In this document: positions 23,557 to 34,510 of the stretch, piece by piece | Numbering within the stretch: position 1 is the stretch's first letter | Layout: each line of letters opens with the position of its first letter | Assembly (NCBI GenBank): GCA_963969595.1 | Contig: OZ018416.1 | Span: forward strand, 11,796,065-11,860,064 | Direction: 5' to 3' | DNA from: Neckera pumila | Lineage: Eukaryota > Streptophyta > Bryopsida > Hypnales > Neckeraceae | DNA: 64,000 nucleotides | Notes under the pieces: model-generated | What the model was told of the DNA's origin: nothing | What the model saw: only the letters and a program-made list of their open reading frames with translations | Database searches by the model: none | Position numbers and translations under genes: made by a program

Positions 23557-24975
23557 TCAATTGCACGTTTTCAAAGGAGTTTCGTTGACTTCCGGTAAAT
23601 CAACTGAATCGCCGTTGACGGCCTCTTGAAGAAGTTCATAGCTGCCCTCAAATTCAGGGGGATTAGGGTCCGCATGAATATCCATGACAATTTGGCTGGA
23701 AGAGCTGGACTCCCCTTCCGCAGCCGAGGTTGTTGTAACTGTCTGGACCTTGACATCCAACTGAAGTTCAGGAATGACCTCCTGATCTGCTTCAGGATAA
23801 TCACTATCAATTGGTACAGTGTTGAGGTCCAGGCGTCTCGGAGCACTCGGATCCTCAGGAACTGTTACTTGAACTTTCAGCAGCGTTACGTGGAGGTTCA
23901 CCGGACTCGGCTCAATATTTTCTTCAATTGCAATAGTGTCGTCCACTGGGATGTTTCCTGGACTTTGCTGACCATGATCCCCCTCAGTAGGACCTTCCTC
24001 TTCTTGCAAGTTCACAGGATCCAGCTGATCCTCGTCACTAGGTATGTCCATTTCATCGGTAAGCTCGTCTTCGGGGACATCACAATCTGACCCTGAGTTG
24101 ACACCGAAGGAGTAATGCTCAAACTCCTGAAATGCATGGAGGTCATCACGGGCATCTTCCATAATCCATTCCAGTACCCACTTATCCGGGGCATCAGCTG
24201 CTTGCCCTCCTTGTTCTTCCTGCGACGCTGGTGACCCTGCAAATTAAATAATTGTTGCACGATATTGATCGGTTATTGAACTACACACTTTCAAGTATTC
24301 CGAAGTCAATCTAGAATAGTCTAACTATGTTTCAATCACGCAGTTTCTTACCTTAGATTCATTGGTCGAGGAGTCTCGAAAAAGTGAACGCACTCTTTTC
24401 TATTCGTTTATCAGTATAGAAGGACAGTTATCAAGTTTCGTGAATTCATCATGAAGGGTGTTTGGTGGTAGCTAATTTTACCCTATTTCAAACAGTACAT
24501 TTCACACTACACCTACTGGCATGAGGAAACTAGGTGTCTAATAAAATGAATGACAAGTTAAGGTACGTAAGATACACAAACAAATTGTCTAAATGGTCGC
24601 TCGAGATATTCCCAGGTGTGAATAGCTACGGGACTACGGGAGCCTACTGTGATAAATTGACCATAAACACTACCTGTACTATTAGCAGATGACATTCTAG
24701 AACTATCTAATCTAGCAAGGCTAGTGCACTATACAAATCGAGCAAGCTCAAATACCTGGAGGTGCCGGGAAAATTTGAGTATCAACGCCTACTTCCTCCT
24801 GCACAGGCATGATGTGATCTGGTTGTATAACTTGTCGTGTGGAACCTTCAAAAGCAGGATCATCCAGGCTGAATTTCGATTCCTCCTGCACAGGCATGAT
24901 GTGATCTGGTTGTATAACTTGTCGTGTGGAATCTTCAAAAGCAGGACCATCCAGGCTGAATTTCGAATATGCCAT
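23557..24975 (-). CDS. Acidic repeat protein, copy B (unknown family)
   Basis: I do not recognise the family. Exon 1 is 24975-24756 (start MAYSKFSLD, donor CCAG|GTAT) and exon 2 is 24236-23557 (acceptor TGCAG|GG). The phases agree and give 299 residues. Exon 1 holds a 29-residue duplication (SKFSLD...PAFE...QPDHIMPVQEE at residues 4-32 and 33-61) that is absent from copy A. Exon 2 has the conserved block EFEHYSFGVNSGSDCDVP, then PEDELTDEMD, one acidic unit (~118-153), the VNLHVTLLKVQV module, a serine run and a tail ending NETPLKTCN. The protein is strongly acidic, without a signal peptide or membrane span. Intron position and phase are identical to copy A. This looks like the intact member of the pair. 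Nuclear or scaffold roles would be guesses. Confidence 0.6.
24793..24966 (-). repeat. In-frame 87-base tandem duplication in exon 1
   Basis: Two adjacent 87-base units encode almost identical 29-residue stretches. Copy A has a single unit at the same place, so the duplication happened after the two gene copies separated. Confidence 0.9.
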
Positions 24976-27569
24976 ATCGATAAATCAACACCCGAATGAA
25001 TAGCCGATTGGCGGTTGCTAATGAATGCGCAGATAACTCCTTGGACGTTTGATCGAACTGCGAACCTAACATATGCAAACAATTAAGGAAGGTAAAATCA
25101 GAACTTGGAAAGACAGAGGGAATCAAAAGGGAAGACACCGAAGAGGAACTCACAAACCATCGGGTCGATTTCTAAGGGTCTGCTGTTCATCCAATTGACC
25201 AGTTAAGTTGCAACTTTAGGGGTAAGCAATGCAATAAAACATCGCTTGGTTTTAAGTATTCTTATCTTAGTCCTGTGGCAGTCTAAAATTGTGTAGTTCT
25301 GCACGGCGTTCTATATGAACGAAGTGGCTCGAGGCAGACTATGATCGTGGTATTTCTGCATACATGCAAACATCAAATTGAAATTTGTCACGTGCAGGCG
25401 GTGCGGCCGCGCTGAATACTCCTGATTGCAACATTTTGAAGATCGTCGAGCTGATCCACCGACCACCCGTAGGAAACGTCGAATTCTCATATTGGCGAAG
25501 ATTTATAGGCATTTCAAGGCGTGCTTCTGGAAACCTAAATTTCACAAGTCCTCGATTCTAAAACTTGGGGGTTGCAGTTGCCAAAACTAGGACCCTCAAG
25601 TTCAAGATACTTGGCTAAGACGTCAAGTATAATTTAGGTTTTCATTAGTTCCGGTCTTGTTGCACCACGTCCGGAAGCAAGTGTATATAACAGTAAACGG
25701 CCTACTTGTCGCAATCGATCAACAAATCGACCATTCAGCAGTCCATCACTACGATCATGGTCGGACAGTACGTAAATCACGAAACCCTTATTGATACCGA
25801 CCTTTTTATACCCTTCAAAGCAAGCATTCGTTAGCTACAGCTGCTTTGCGGTCATTCGAAGAGGCTTAAGGGAGAGATTCGTACCAGAGCAACATGTAAA
25901 ATCGCCGCGTGATTGATGATTCTGAAGCGAGAACCGTCGAAGTGGCCGCTTGCAGATGAGGAAGGGCTCCAGCACTCCGAGGTCGGTTCCGCTTTGTCGG
26001 AGAACTTGAAACTCAAAAGAAAAGTCGAATCAAAGGGCTTGTGAGCAGTTGTGAAGCTTTGAGAATACCTGTGCGTGTTGATTGTAGTCACGGAAGAAAG
26101 GGAACTGCCACATCCAAATTCGGAGTACGATTGTCTTTAATTTACTAATGGCCAGGGACCTATCCAATGGTTGAGCTTTAGCTTGCAAGTCTTCAACCCG
26201 GTCAAGGTCCAGCAATTGAAAAAGCAAAATACTTCCAGCCATTGGAAACAGAAATACAGTGTATGCATTTGGGACTACTGACAGTCGCTAAGCCTCGATC
26301 GTTTCGCCACAGGGGACCAGGGACAAAATGCGGATTTTAGTGACATTGACACCATTAGTGTCGCCCAAGAAAATTTTTAAGTCTCCGTATCTAACTTTGT
26401 ACGTTTAGAAGTAAAATTAAAACTCAAATCTAGTTAGCCCTTGATGGTTAATATTTTTAGTCTTTAAATCAGTAGACTCGCCCCATGTATCTAGCTAGTC
26501 TAGTTTTCTTTAATCTAGAAAAAAAAGGTCCGTCTCTTCGCCGTCACAATTTGCCTTCGGTTGGGGTGGGACTTTGCTTGGTTACCTTGAGATTGATGAT
26601 TTGCGCCGTTTTTTTGGATTATTTTGAAATCATAATTTGACACTCTGAAATTCGCCATTTAAGTTAATCAATGTGACCATCTCTCCATCAGGGAAAACAT
26701 CAGCAAGGGGCAGCAACCTACAGATAACATTCAACCGTTACCATGGGGTAATGCTAATACCGGTACTTAGCTGGTCGTTACGTCCTTACCCAGATTAATG
26801 CGAAAATACGGACCTTTATCGAAAACCGCGTACAGGCAAACGGAAAATACACAGGAAAATTCTAAAATGCCCATCTATGGGCTTTTGGAAGAAATGTACA
26901 GTCAACGTCCCAATGATGATCAAATTCTAGGATACTCTGGGATACACTAGGAATGTAATATGGACATAAAAAAACATTTGGTGGGACAGAGAGGATGGCA
27001 TTGACTCCGCCACCGACTCCGGCATCGATAATGGTTTCCGCAATCCTATCTACAACCGCATTCACACTGCATAACGCAGTTAGGGTTTGGTTGGAGTGGG
27101 CATGTGGGATTGTGGGGACAGACTGGTTGTTGTTTACTAAACTAATATTGTTGTTTATCTAGGACAGAGTCTCATGGTCACATCGTTCTTGTTCAATTTT
27201 CATAGACACCATAAGGAAATTAGTCCAATTCTATATAATTGAAATTCTCCTGTGACTGGACCAGACGGTTTCACACCTACAAAGGTTTTGTTTTCAAAGG
27301 CTCTGCTATATACTTCATTTTGAAATAGAAGGAAGAAAAACTTACCAAGGAGAAGTGAGTCTTGCGCCCTTGCCTCCTGACCTGCATATACTGATGATAA
27401 CATAACTCACAGACCAGGGAGGGCTACCCGAACGAAATTAAAACAATAGGTCATAAATTAAACTTTCGGCACTCTGCTGATCTGCTCAAGAAATGTACTG
27501 ATGCCAAAATTATTTTTATTGCAAGAAAACCTAGCAATCTTAAACGTATTTAGTATAGATCTTCAATAT

Positions 27570-27772
27570 CTAATGAAAGTATGGGGAATTTTGTTAACAT
27601 GGCGGTATTCCGAGTGCCATTTTGGCGGCATGCCATTTTGACCATCTTGGACGGATATAGATTTCAGAACGACCATTTTGAACCATCTAGGACAGGTATA
27701 GATTTCAGAACGGCCGTTTTGAACTATAAAAGTGCCAAAGTTCTAAAAGGGCACCATTTTAATTAAATTTGC
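27570..27772 (+). repeat. Dispersed repeat inserted in copy B only
   Basis: It matches 32895-33095 in the same orientation: TTAACATGGCGGTATTCCG, TGCCATTTTGA, ATAGATTT(C/T)AGAA twice, and TGAACTATAAAAGTGCCAAA. Copy A has no counterpart between its flanking sequences, so this arrived after the duplication. An internal ~55-base unit (GGA/CAGG-TATAGATTTCAGAAC) is itself duplicated. Confidence 0.75.
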
Positions 27773-27802
27773 CATAAGTATGCTCATTTAAGTGTGAGCA
27801 GT

Positions 27803-27897
27803 AATGATTTTGATCGAGTTCCACAGTTGCTGCCCCTGAGTCCTTCTTACAGCCCTCATTTCAAGGGCAGTAAGTGTGGAACTCGATTAAAATCATT
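27803..27897. ncRNA. Candidate small-RNA hairpin, copy B
   Basis: This is the counterpart of 7029-7122. The outer inverted repeat is kept with one mismatch. The inner arms differ from copy A in sequence but pair with each other at least as well (CAGTTGCTGCCCCT against the complement of AGGGCAGTAAGTG). Retained folding suggests selection on structure, but an inverted-repeat transposon relic would look similar. Confidence 0.35.
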
Positions 27898-28762
27898 TCG
27901 AATCATGAAATTTCATATGAACTCATTAATGTTCGACTTAAGGCACTCCTGAATTTTCAAAATGTACCCAAGATATAGATATTAGAAGTAAAACTTTAAA
28001 CATTTACAAATATGTTATAAGAGGGTACCTAATTTTACAAAGCAACCTAATTTTAGTCCTAGCAGAATTGTACTTTGGAATGGAAAGAATTTGATACTTT
28101 CAGCAGCTAGAGTTCGATTACATTCTTGAAAAATAACGTCAATTTTGTTATATTGACGGAATTCCTGTACCTCGTCACACCAATTATGAAACGCAAAATC
28201 CAGACTCATCCTAGATTCCAGACCTTTATGTACATATATGTCACAAAATTTGGTGCTGGAATTGTACCACTTTAAGGAAATTGATGTTAAATTGATCTGT
28301 GGTGTTAAAGAAAAGGATATTGCTACATCTTTGGCATTGAAAAAAAAGCTTTCTACCGCTTTTCAAAAATGTTTTGTAGTTATCGAATTATTGACTTAAC
28401 CCGTTAACCGTCTAACCATCTTCACAATTTCATTTTACTCTAAAATTTTACCTATTTTCTCTCAATCATTCACATTTCCAAGCAGAAGAGTCATTCCCGA
28501 TTAATGTTCAACATTGATCTGATCCACCGATCTGTGACATGTTCTTGATGGTTTATTTTCTGTTTTTGTTGTGACAACTGCCATCTCTACTAGTAATTGA
28601 TGAAGCCTACACTAAATAACGACCGGCCTTAGAAAACGTTGTGGATTTGGTTTATAATAAAGAAAAAACAAAACAAAACATCATCATTTCTTGAGAGATG
28701 CCCCAACCATAGCCGCCTTCGCTGAAAATCGAAAAATATTCTACCACCACCCGTGAGGTGCT

Positions 28763-28911
28763 CACCCTCACTAGGGGCTCTCTTGCGTTTCCCTGTCTCA
28801 CTTTCCTCTATGTGAGCGACAATCCTGTGACTTTCCCCTGTTTCACAGGATTGTCGCTCACACAGGGGAAAGTGAGGTTGGGGAACGCAAAAGAGCCCCT
28901 AGTGAGGGTGA
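28763..28911. mobile_element. Near-perfect 149-base foldback, private to copy B
   Basis: The arms of about 65 bases start TCACCCTCACTAGGGGCTCT and end with the complement AGAGCCCCTAGTGAGGGTGA. They meet at a loop of about 12 bases next to TCACAGGATTGTCGCTCA. Copy A has none of it (flanks near 8105-8125 join directly), so it is an insertion younger than the segmental duplication. Few mismatches between arms fit recent origin. I could not define a target duplication. Confidence 0.8.
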
Positions 28912-29922
28912 CTCGGACATCAATCGGATGAAGGAAGCTGTACAGACACGATTAATCGCACGCATCTCATTGTTCGTGGCTACAGTAGGGATGCAAGCCT
29001 CTCAAATATCTCTTCTTAGTTCTTACCATGCAACAAATATTATAAAACTTGCTTGAGAGTCCGTGCCAACCCTTCGGCCCGGTAGGGACAGAATATACCC
29101 GTGATGAATAGTGCACATTTGGTGAACCGGCTATCACAATCTGCCTCGTAAATCGTGCCATGACTTGAAACGAAACTCAATGCCCAATCATTTGTTCATT
29201 CCAAAACGAGCACGACTTGCAGAAAAATTGGAGGCTGTCACTGTCATCTCGTACCTTGGACTGAATTCGGAAGCTGGAGTGGCGTTGTCGGAAGCGCATA
29301 TACTCTTGCCCTGCTTGAATACACAGCCGTCATCAGTATCACGTCAGAGTACAAGACTCTTCCTCCGAAGAAGGAGATAATTGTCAGTCTCTTCAAGGCT
29401 TTCAGTCGACGAGAATTCGAGATTCACAATTTATCGTCTGCCTCAAAATGAAGAATCAATCAGACAAATATAGTCTCGTAGTCTGACACCCCCTAATAAT
29501 ACTCACTCACGATGCAGAATTCGAACTGGCTGCCCTTCTCCATTTGATCGATGTACGTATATAGTATATTCCAATCACCTCATGCCAAGGCCACAGAGGC
29601 AAGTTAGTGAGTCGGACTTGCACTCAATGAAGAGGTTAAAGCATTTCTGAAAACGGGGACATACAAGAAACTGTGCACGAGGTTACATATGTTGATTGTA
29701 AGAACATTATTATTCCTCAGTTTGTAAACACCAGTGAATGGTAATTCAATAAGAGCTATCCGTGGAGAATGGTTGTAAAAATCGAACATTCAGAACTATT
29801 CTTGAACAAAACAAGTAGAAGCCATCACCTGTAAACTGAACGCAACTTGGGTTCGGATTGTTCGTCCCATCTTCTGTTTCAGTCGACACAACACAGGCGC
29901 CCAACACCCTGGAAGTTATCAA

Positions 29923-30136
29923 CGTCAATTTCGTTAAGTTAGCGATAATCCACAAGCTAAAAAGTAAAACTGTGACACGTATCTTCACGAAGGTTTACTT
30001 TCAGGTCACAAACTACGACAGAGGTTAACTTTCAGGTCACAAACGAGGACACGTATAGATTTGAGGTTTAGGCTGCACGTCCTGTACCACGTCAAAGTAA
30101 TGGAATATCACCAATTTAACAGAAGTGACGTTTTAA
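29923..30136. mobile_element. ~214-base insert with AACGTCA ends, private to copy B
   Basis: AACGTCAATTTCGTTAAGTT near the left edge pairs with the complement of AATTTAACAGAAGTGACGTT near the right edge. Copy A continues directly from GGAAGTTAT to TTTCATGTTCCC. Inside lies a ~30-base tandem repeat containing TTTCAGGTCACAAAC. The ends also resemble AACGTCAATTTTGTTA at 7527 and 28136. Confidence 0.6.
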
Positions 30137-30999
30137 TAGTGTCATGTTCCCGAGTTGGTGGTTTACTTCATTAATAATCTGGGGTGCATGTGGGTCTGTG
30201 AGGATCTTCAGGATGGATGCAAACCGTGTCAAGATTAGGAACGTTACAAGGTTACTTAGGGATACATTGTAAGATACTCAAAACCTTGCAATTGAAATTT
30301 GAAATTTGTTTTGTGATTGTCCCCACCCCACCCCACCCCTTCATCCTTCCACCCCCCAAAGTTGGCTTCCTTTCTCCCCGGATTCACTTTTTCTTCTATG
30401 CTAGTTGAAGCGCGACCAATAACGAACTAAATGACTCTCACTGCAATGTATGGTCTCTTCATGTGCCGTTTTCTTCCGCCAACGAAATAAGACAAGACGA
30501 AGTTAATGCCATGAAGAGTAATTATTACTGCTCACTAGGAAGTAGTCTGGTACACACTCTACTTTGTACGCTGATCGAATTACAACACTCCATCGTAATC
30601 CTAGACTGGATCCTGTCACATGAATGAAGGTGAGCCCAAGACCACCATCGCAACATTCCCTCAAACAGTGCATACCGTAAATACAACTAGACAAACTGTT
30701 GCTTTGAAAACTAAGACGGATTTCAGTTTGGCGGGTTCAGTCCAACGGAGTCCTATATTATTAACTAGCAGAGCCGGCCAATGAAGCTCATCAACCATCA
30801 CTGAATGAAAACTATGATCCTGCCTTCGAGCAGTCCCGCTACTAGTTTTCATATAGTGATCCATTGACTTACTACGAGCCGCGACACGGTGCGCACAAGG
30901 CGCCTGTTTCTCTCCCCCAAAAGATCATCCTCTTCATACAATGATCGATACGCTTTCATTGATCCAATAAAAACATCGGATGAAACGAGGCTTCGGAAA

Positions 31000-31610
31000 A
31001 AACCGTAGTCTGGTTACATGCTAATTAAGTATTCAGACTGGAAATGGAGGGGTAATGACGCCCTGTTAGTCTTAGTTCACATTAGGCAGCAAAACTCCAC
31101 TAGCAAGCAAAATTCCAGCAATAATATAAATGAACACGTACCTGACTGAGCCAAGGACCTGCAAAATGTTTCTGCAAGACTCTACACTGCAATCACTTGC
31201 ATAGCTGCTTTCCACAGAGAATAAAATGCATGCTCCGAAGCACCACGCGCGCGTGTACCGATTTTCAGCATCCACCAGTGCCACAGTAATTCGGCAAGCG
31301 AATCAGTCTAGCTAAACCGCAGACTAGATTCCAACGTCTGCTTCCAGGAATTCTAATTAAGCACTTAGACTGGAAAAATGACACTCTGCTAGTCTTCGCT
31401 CTCACGTTCATATTAAGCAACGAAAATTCGATCTGCAAGCAAGTGTCCAGCAGTAAAATGAATGAACACGTACCGGAACCAACGAATCTCCAAAGTATGT
31501 CTACAAAGCTCTAGCACTTCCATAGCTGCTTTCGAAATGAGAAAAATGCTCCGAAGCTTCAAGCATGTAACGATTTTCAGCATCCATTAGTGTCACACTA
31601 AATCGGTAAG
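31000..31610. repeat. Two tandem ~310-base repeats in copy B
   Basis: This is the counterpart of 10060-10690, with the same two units in the same order. The minus-strand stretch reading DAENRY...ESSYASD is kept open in the first unit and as DAENRY...ESSYGSA in the second. Confidence 0.7.
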
Positions 31611-32354
31611 CGCGTAACATAGGTACGTTCAGCTCTAGCTCTGAGTGGATGCTGGTTTGAATGGAGTTTGACATGCTCAAGTTGTAGGTCCAGGCAATAT
31701 ACAACTGAAGATGCCAAAACTTCATTCGCAGTTTAGGACGAATATATACTCGTAGTCGATTCCTTGCATGTCTGCATATGCAGAAGTCAATGATCCCGTG
31801 CATATTCATTAAAGCTGGGATTGATTGCAGTGCCCCGATCCAGAGGGTGACGAATTGGCGGCCTCGTAATTTTGCCAATTTAATTTTGTCATGTTTTTGT
31901 CCTTAGGAATATATATCTTCTGACCACATGTATGGCGCCTACTCAGGAAGACCCTGGTGTCCAGGAATAGAGCACCTTCTTCCTGTAGTTGTGTATAGTG
32001 TACTGAAAGTTGGCTCCTAGTAGCTCGCCAACTGTAGATTTCTGGGCTCAGCCAAAGCTCTTTAATTAATCCACTGCGCCTCATCACAAATTTGGCCCGG
32101 ACAGAAATCCTCGCTGACTCTATATCCAATCATTGCCGTGGAAGCTATATATAACTTCTGCCCTAGCTGGCTTTCGAAAATTTGCATTAAGTTGTTCTGT
32201 AAAACCTCATAACCCAAGTAACCTTGGAAGCCTAGACTGCGACCAAGCTGTACTGCTCAAATTGATGTTGATTTTTGGATCCATCGGTGCATTTTTCATT
32301 TTACAGTGATCTGAAAGGTCATCCATCGATCACTTTTGGGTTGCAGCGTCCTTA

Positions 32355-32617
32355 GAGCATCCCCACCAATCTGTTCTCTATCCCTAAACTTGAAGTCTCA
32401 AAGCAGTCAACCTTGACTTTATACAGATGAGACCTCGCGAGTTCTCTAAATGAGCCTCTGGATACAGAATTTGGTGAGAGTTTTACAGAATTCTGTATAA
32501 TTTACGGATATAAGATTTAGAAAAAGGTTGGTGCGATGAGATTTCTGTATCCCTGTCTGCATCTCAGGTCCTCTTCCCTAAACTTTTAGGGAAACGGAAC
32601 TCCCGGTGGGAATGCTC
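32355..32617. mobile_element. PIF/Harbinger-like MITE with TTA target duplication
   Basis: The 263-base element runs from GAGCATCCCCACC to GGTGGGAATGCTC, with TTA at 32352-32354 and again at 32618-32620. The related locus at 13425-13445 reads GCATCC-TTA-CAAGG with a single TTA and no insert, which confirms the boundaries. It is the same family as 11290-11655, judged by ends. The interior contains CCCTAAACTT inverted near the right end. Confidence 0.9.
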
Positions 32618-32620
32618 TTA

Positions 32621-33440
32621 CAGGGTTAAATCCTGAAAACTTAAACCAATGAAAGTATGAGCGCTTGTAATCCTACAATTTCAAGGCTCTTTTTCATCAA
32701 AAACTACTCAAAATTGCCTTTCTATTGTGCAAAGAGTATAAAAGTTAATTGTTTTCTTTTCTTTTCCATATCTAATTGTAGAATCTTGCACTCAATTAGT
32801 AGAAGAATGTATGAAAGAAATTTCAGAAACTTTGACTATGTAGATTGCAAGATATTTGCATTTAAAGTGAAATTAGCAAATTTTTTTATACCTTGATGGA
32901 GAATTTCATTAAAATGGCAGTATTCCGCATGACATTTTGATGGCGCGCCATTTTGACAATCTAGAATGGGTATAAATTTTAGAACAGCCGTTCTAAACCA
33001 TCTAAGACAGGGATAGATTTTAGAATGGCTGTTTTGAACTATAAAAGTGCCAAAGTTTTGGAATGGCTCCATGTTACTGCAATTTGCCATCTTGTTGCTT
33101 TGCTAGACTTGATTTTTGGCTTTGAATCTTCTTAACTTAAAATTTTTGCACTATTAATTTTGAATTTCTACTTTTTGTATTGAAGAATTGAGTTGAGAGT
33201 TAGAGAAAAAGAATTATATAAGAAAACAATTGATTCTATTCTTTAAAAAAACTGTTATATAGATCTCGGTATAAGATGAAAGGAAAAAATAAATTATAAG
33301 ATGGAATTGAAATACACTACTCCCAATGGTAACATTGTTCCAACAAGCAAACTAAACTATGTGGAACCTTTTTTTTTTGAAAATGTAAAAATTGAGTTAA
33401 AAAATGAATCCTATTGTATCTCCTCTAGTGTATATATAAT
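32621..33440. repeat. Diverged copy of the 14048-14700 repeat, with a nested repeat
   Basis: It matches 14048 onwards in order: AATGAAA.TA.GAG.GCTT, CTCAAAATTGCCTTTCTATT, the GCAAGATATTTGCATTTAAAGTG block and the GGAATTGAAATACACTA block. It is interrupted at 32895-33095 by the dispersed repeat also seen at 27570. It preserves the empty site for the element at 13444. Confidence 0.75.
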
Positions 33441-33790
33441 TAGATCTTCTAGATTCAGCAACTCCTCTAAAGTGTATATATCATTAATTAATTTAGAGCA
33501 TTCTTTCTTCTTTCTATTGACATATTGCATGTATTTTTTTGAAGTTTCTTCAATGCATATTAATTGGATGGTGTGTACTTTTCAAACATTTACCATCCAT
33601 TCAATGAATAGTGAAGCATTTGGAGATTAATAGAGTGTCCAAAATATGCATTTAATCTTTCATTCTTAAACTACATTTCATATCTAAACAAGCTTAGTAG
33701 ACAACCTTGTGAATCTAAAGTAGGCAGTATTATAGTGACTAGTGAACCAAAATCAGATGACAAGTAGGGACAAGTGACATTGACCAAGTA

Positions 33791-34510
33791 AGGGTCGTTG
33801 CAAGAAACACCGACCACTTTGGCCTTTTTTCGGCTAGTATTCCAGTACTCATGAGCTTTTGCATATGAATTTTTTAAAGTAAAATAAAATAAGGATAATT
33901 AATACAAGACTAAAATTAGCATATCTCCAAAATTTCAAATCTAAAAAAAACTAGGTCAAAGGTTATTCACAAAAAAGCGTAAGCTGAAATTTTGAAGAAA
34001 ATACATACTTTGACATTTTAATTTGTAAAAATAGGAAAAACAATTTTTAAAGAAAGTAAAAATAGAATAATTAAAAAGACTTCATGGTAAAGAAATTTGA
34101 CCAAAAATTTGATCTTGAAATTGTTTTAATTGTTCAAAATTGCACGCACAAGAAAGCCTTTTTTGCATGGATGTAGACAACACAAAATAAAATATATTTT
34201 CCAATTCCCCTCGGTAGAAACATATGTTCCTATGCGAATAGACCATAGAAATTTCAGCTCTAAATCATTAAATTTTGGGACTCCTTTTTACTCAAAATCC
34301 CTAAATTGCAAAACGTGCCAAATTAGCTAAATTGAAATTTAAATATAGAATGATTTTTAAAAATTTCTAAAAAACATGAGATATGATTAACCTCAACAGA
34401 GCCACCTTCAATAAAAATTTCAACTTCGTGCAAGTCATGCTTCAAAAGTTATTGCAAAAGGAAGCTTCTACAAATTCTTTGTGACAATTCAAACTGTCAG
34501 TGTTTCTTGC
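33791..34510. mobile_element. 720-base element, same family as 21237 (inverted)
   Basis: The left end AGGGTCGTTGCAAGAAACAC matches the family terminus. The right end is degraded to TGTTTCTTGC. The interior aligns along most of its length with the reverse complement of 21237-21966. Confidence 0.7.

Larger units (their letters stand above)
23150..32180. repeat. Segmental duplication, copy B (direct, ~9 kb)
   Basis: This is the counterpart of 2310-11289 in the same orientation. Private differences from A include the single-unit gene, a repeat insertion at ~27570-27770, the foldback at 28763-28911 and an insert at ~29923-30136. The right edge fades near 32180, beyond the shared GGCCCGGACAGAAATCCTC block. 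Confidence 0.9.
24976..32180. other. Non-coding remainder of copy B
   Basis: There is no complete gene. It contains the TATATAA motif at 25684, the candidate 36-base micro-exon at 27346-27381 (minus), the hairpins at 27803 and 28763, the private insertions and the tandem repeats at ~31000-31610. A candidate minus-strand exon near 29833-29909 (CCAG|...|GTGATGG) is shared with copy A near 9082-9188, but the reading frame is not preserved between copies. Confidence 0.45.

Noticed and set aside
23182..23598. 138-codon plus-strand open frame
   Set aside because: It overlaps the 3' part and downstream region of the copy B gene, and the frame is broken in copy A.
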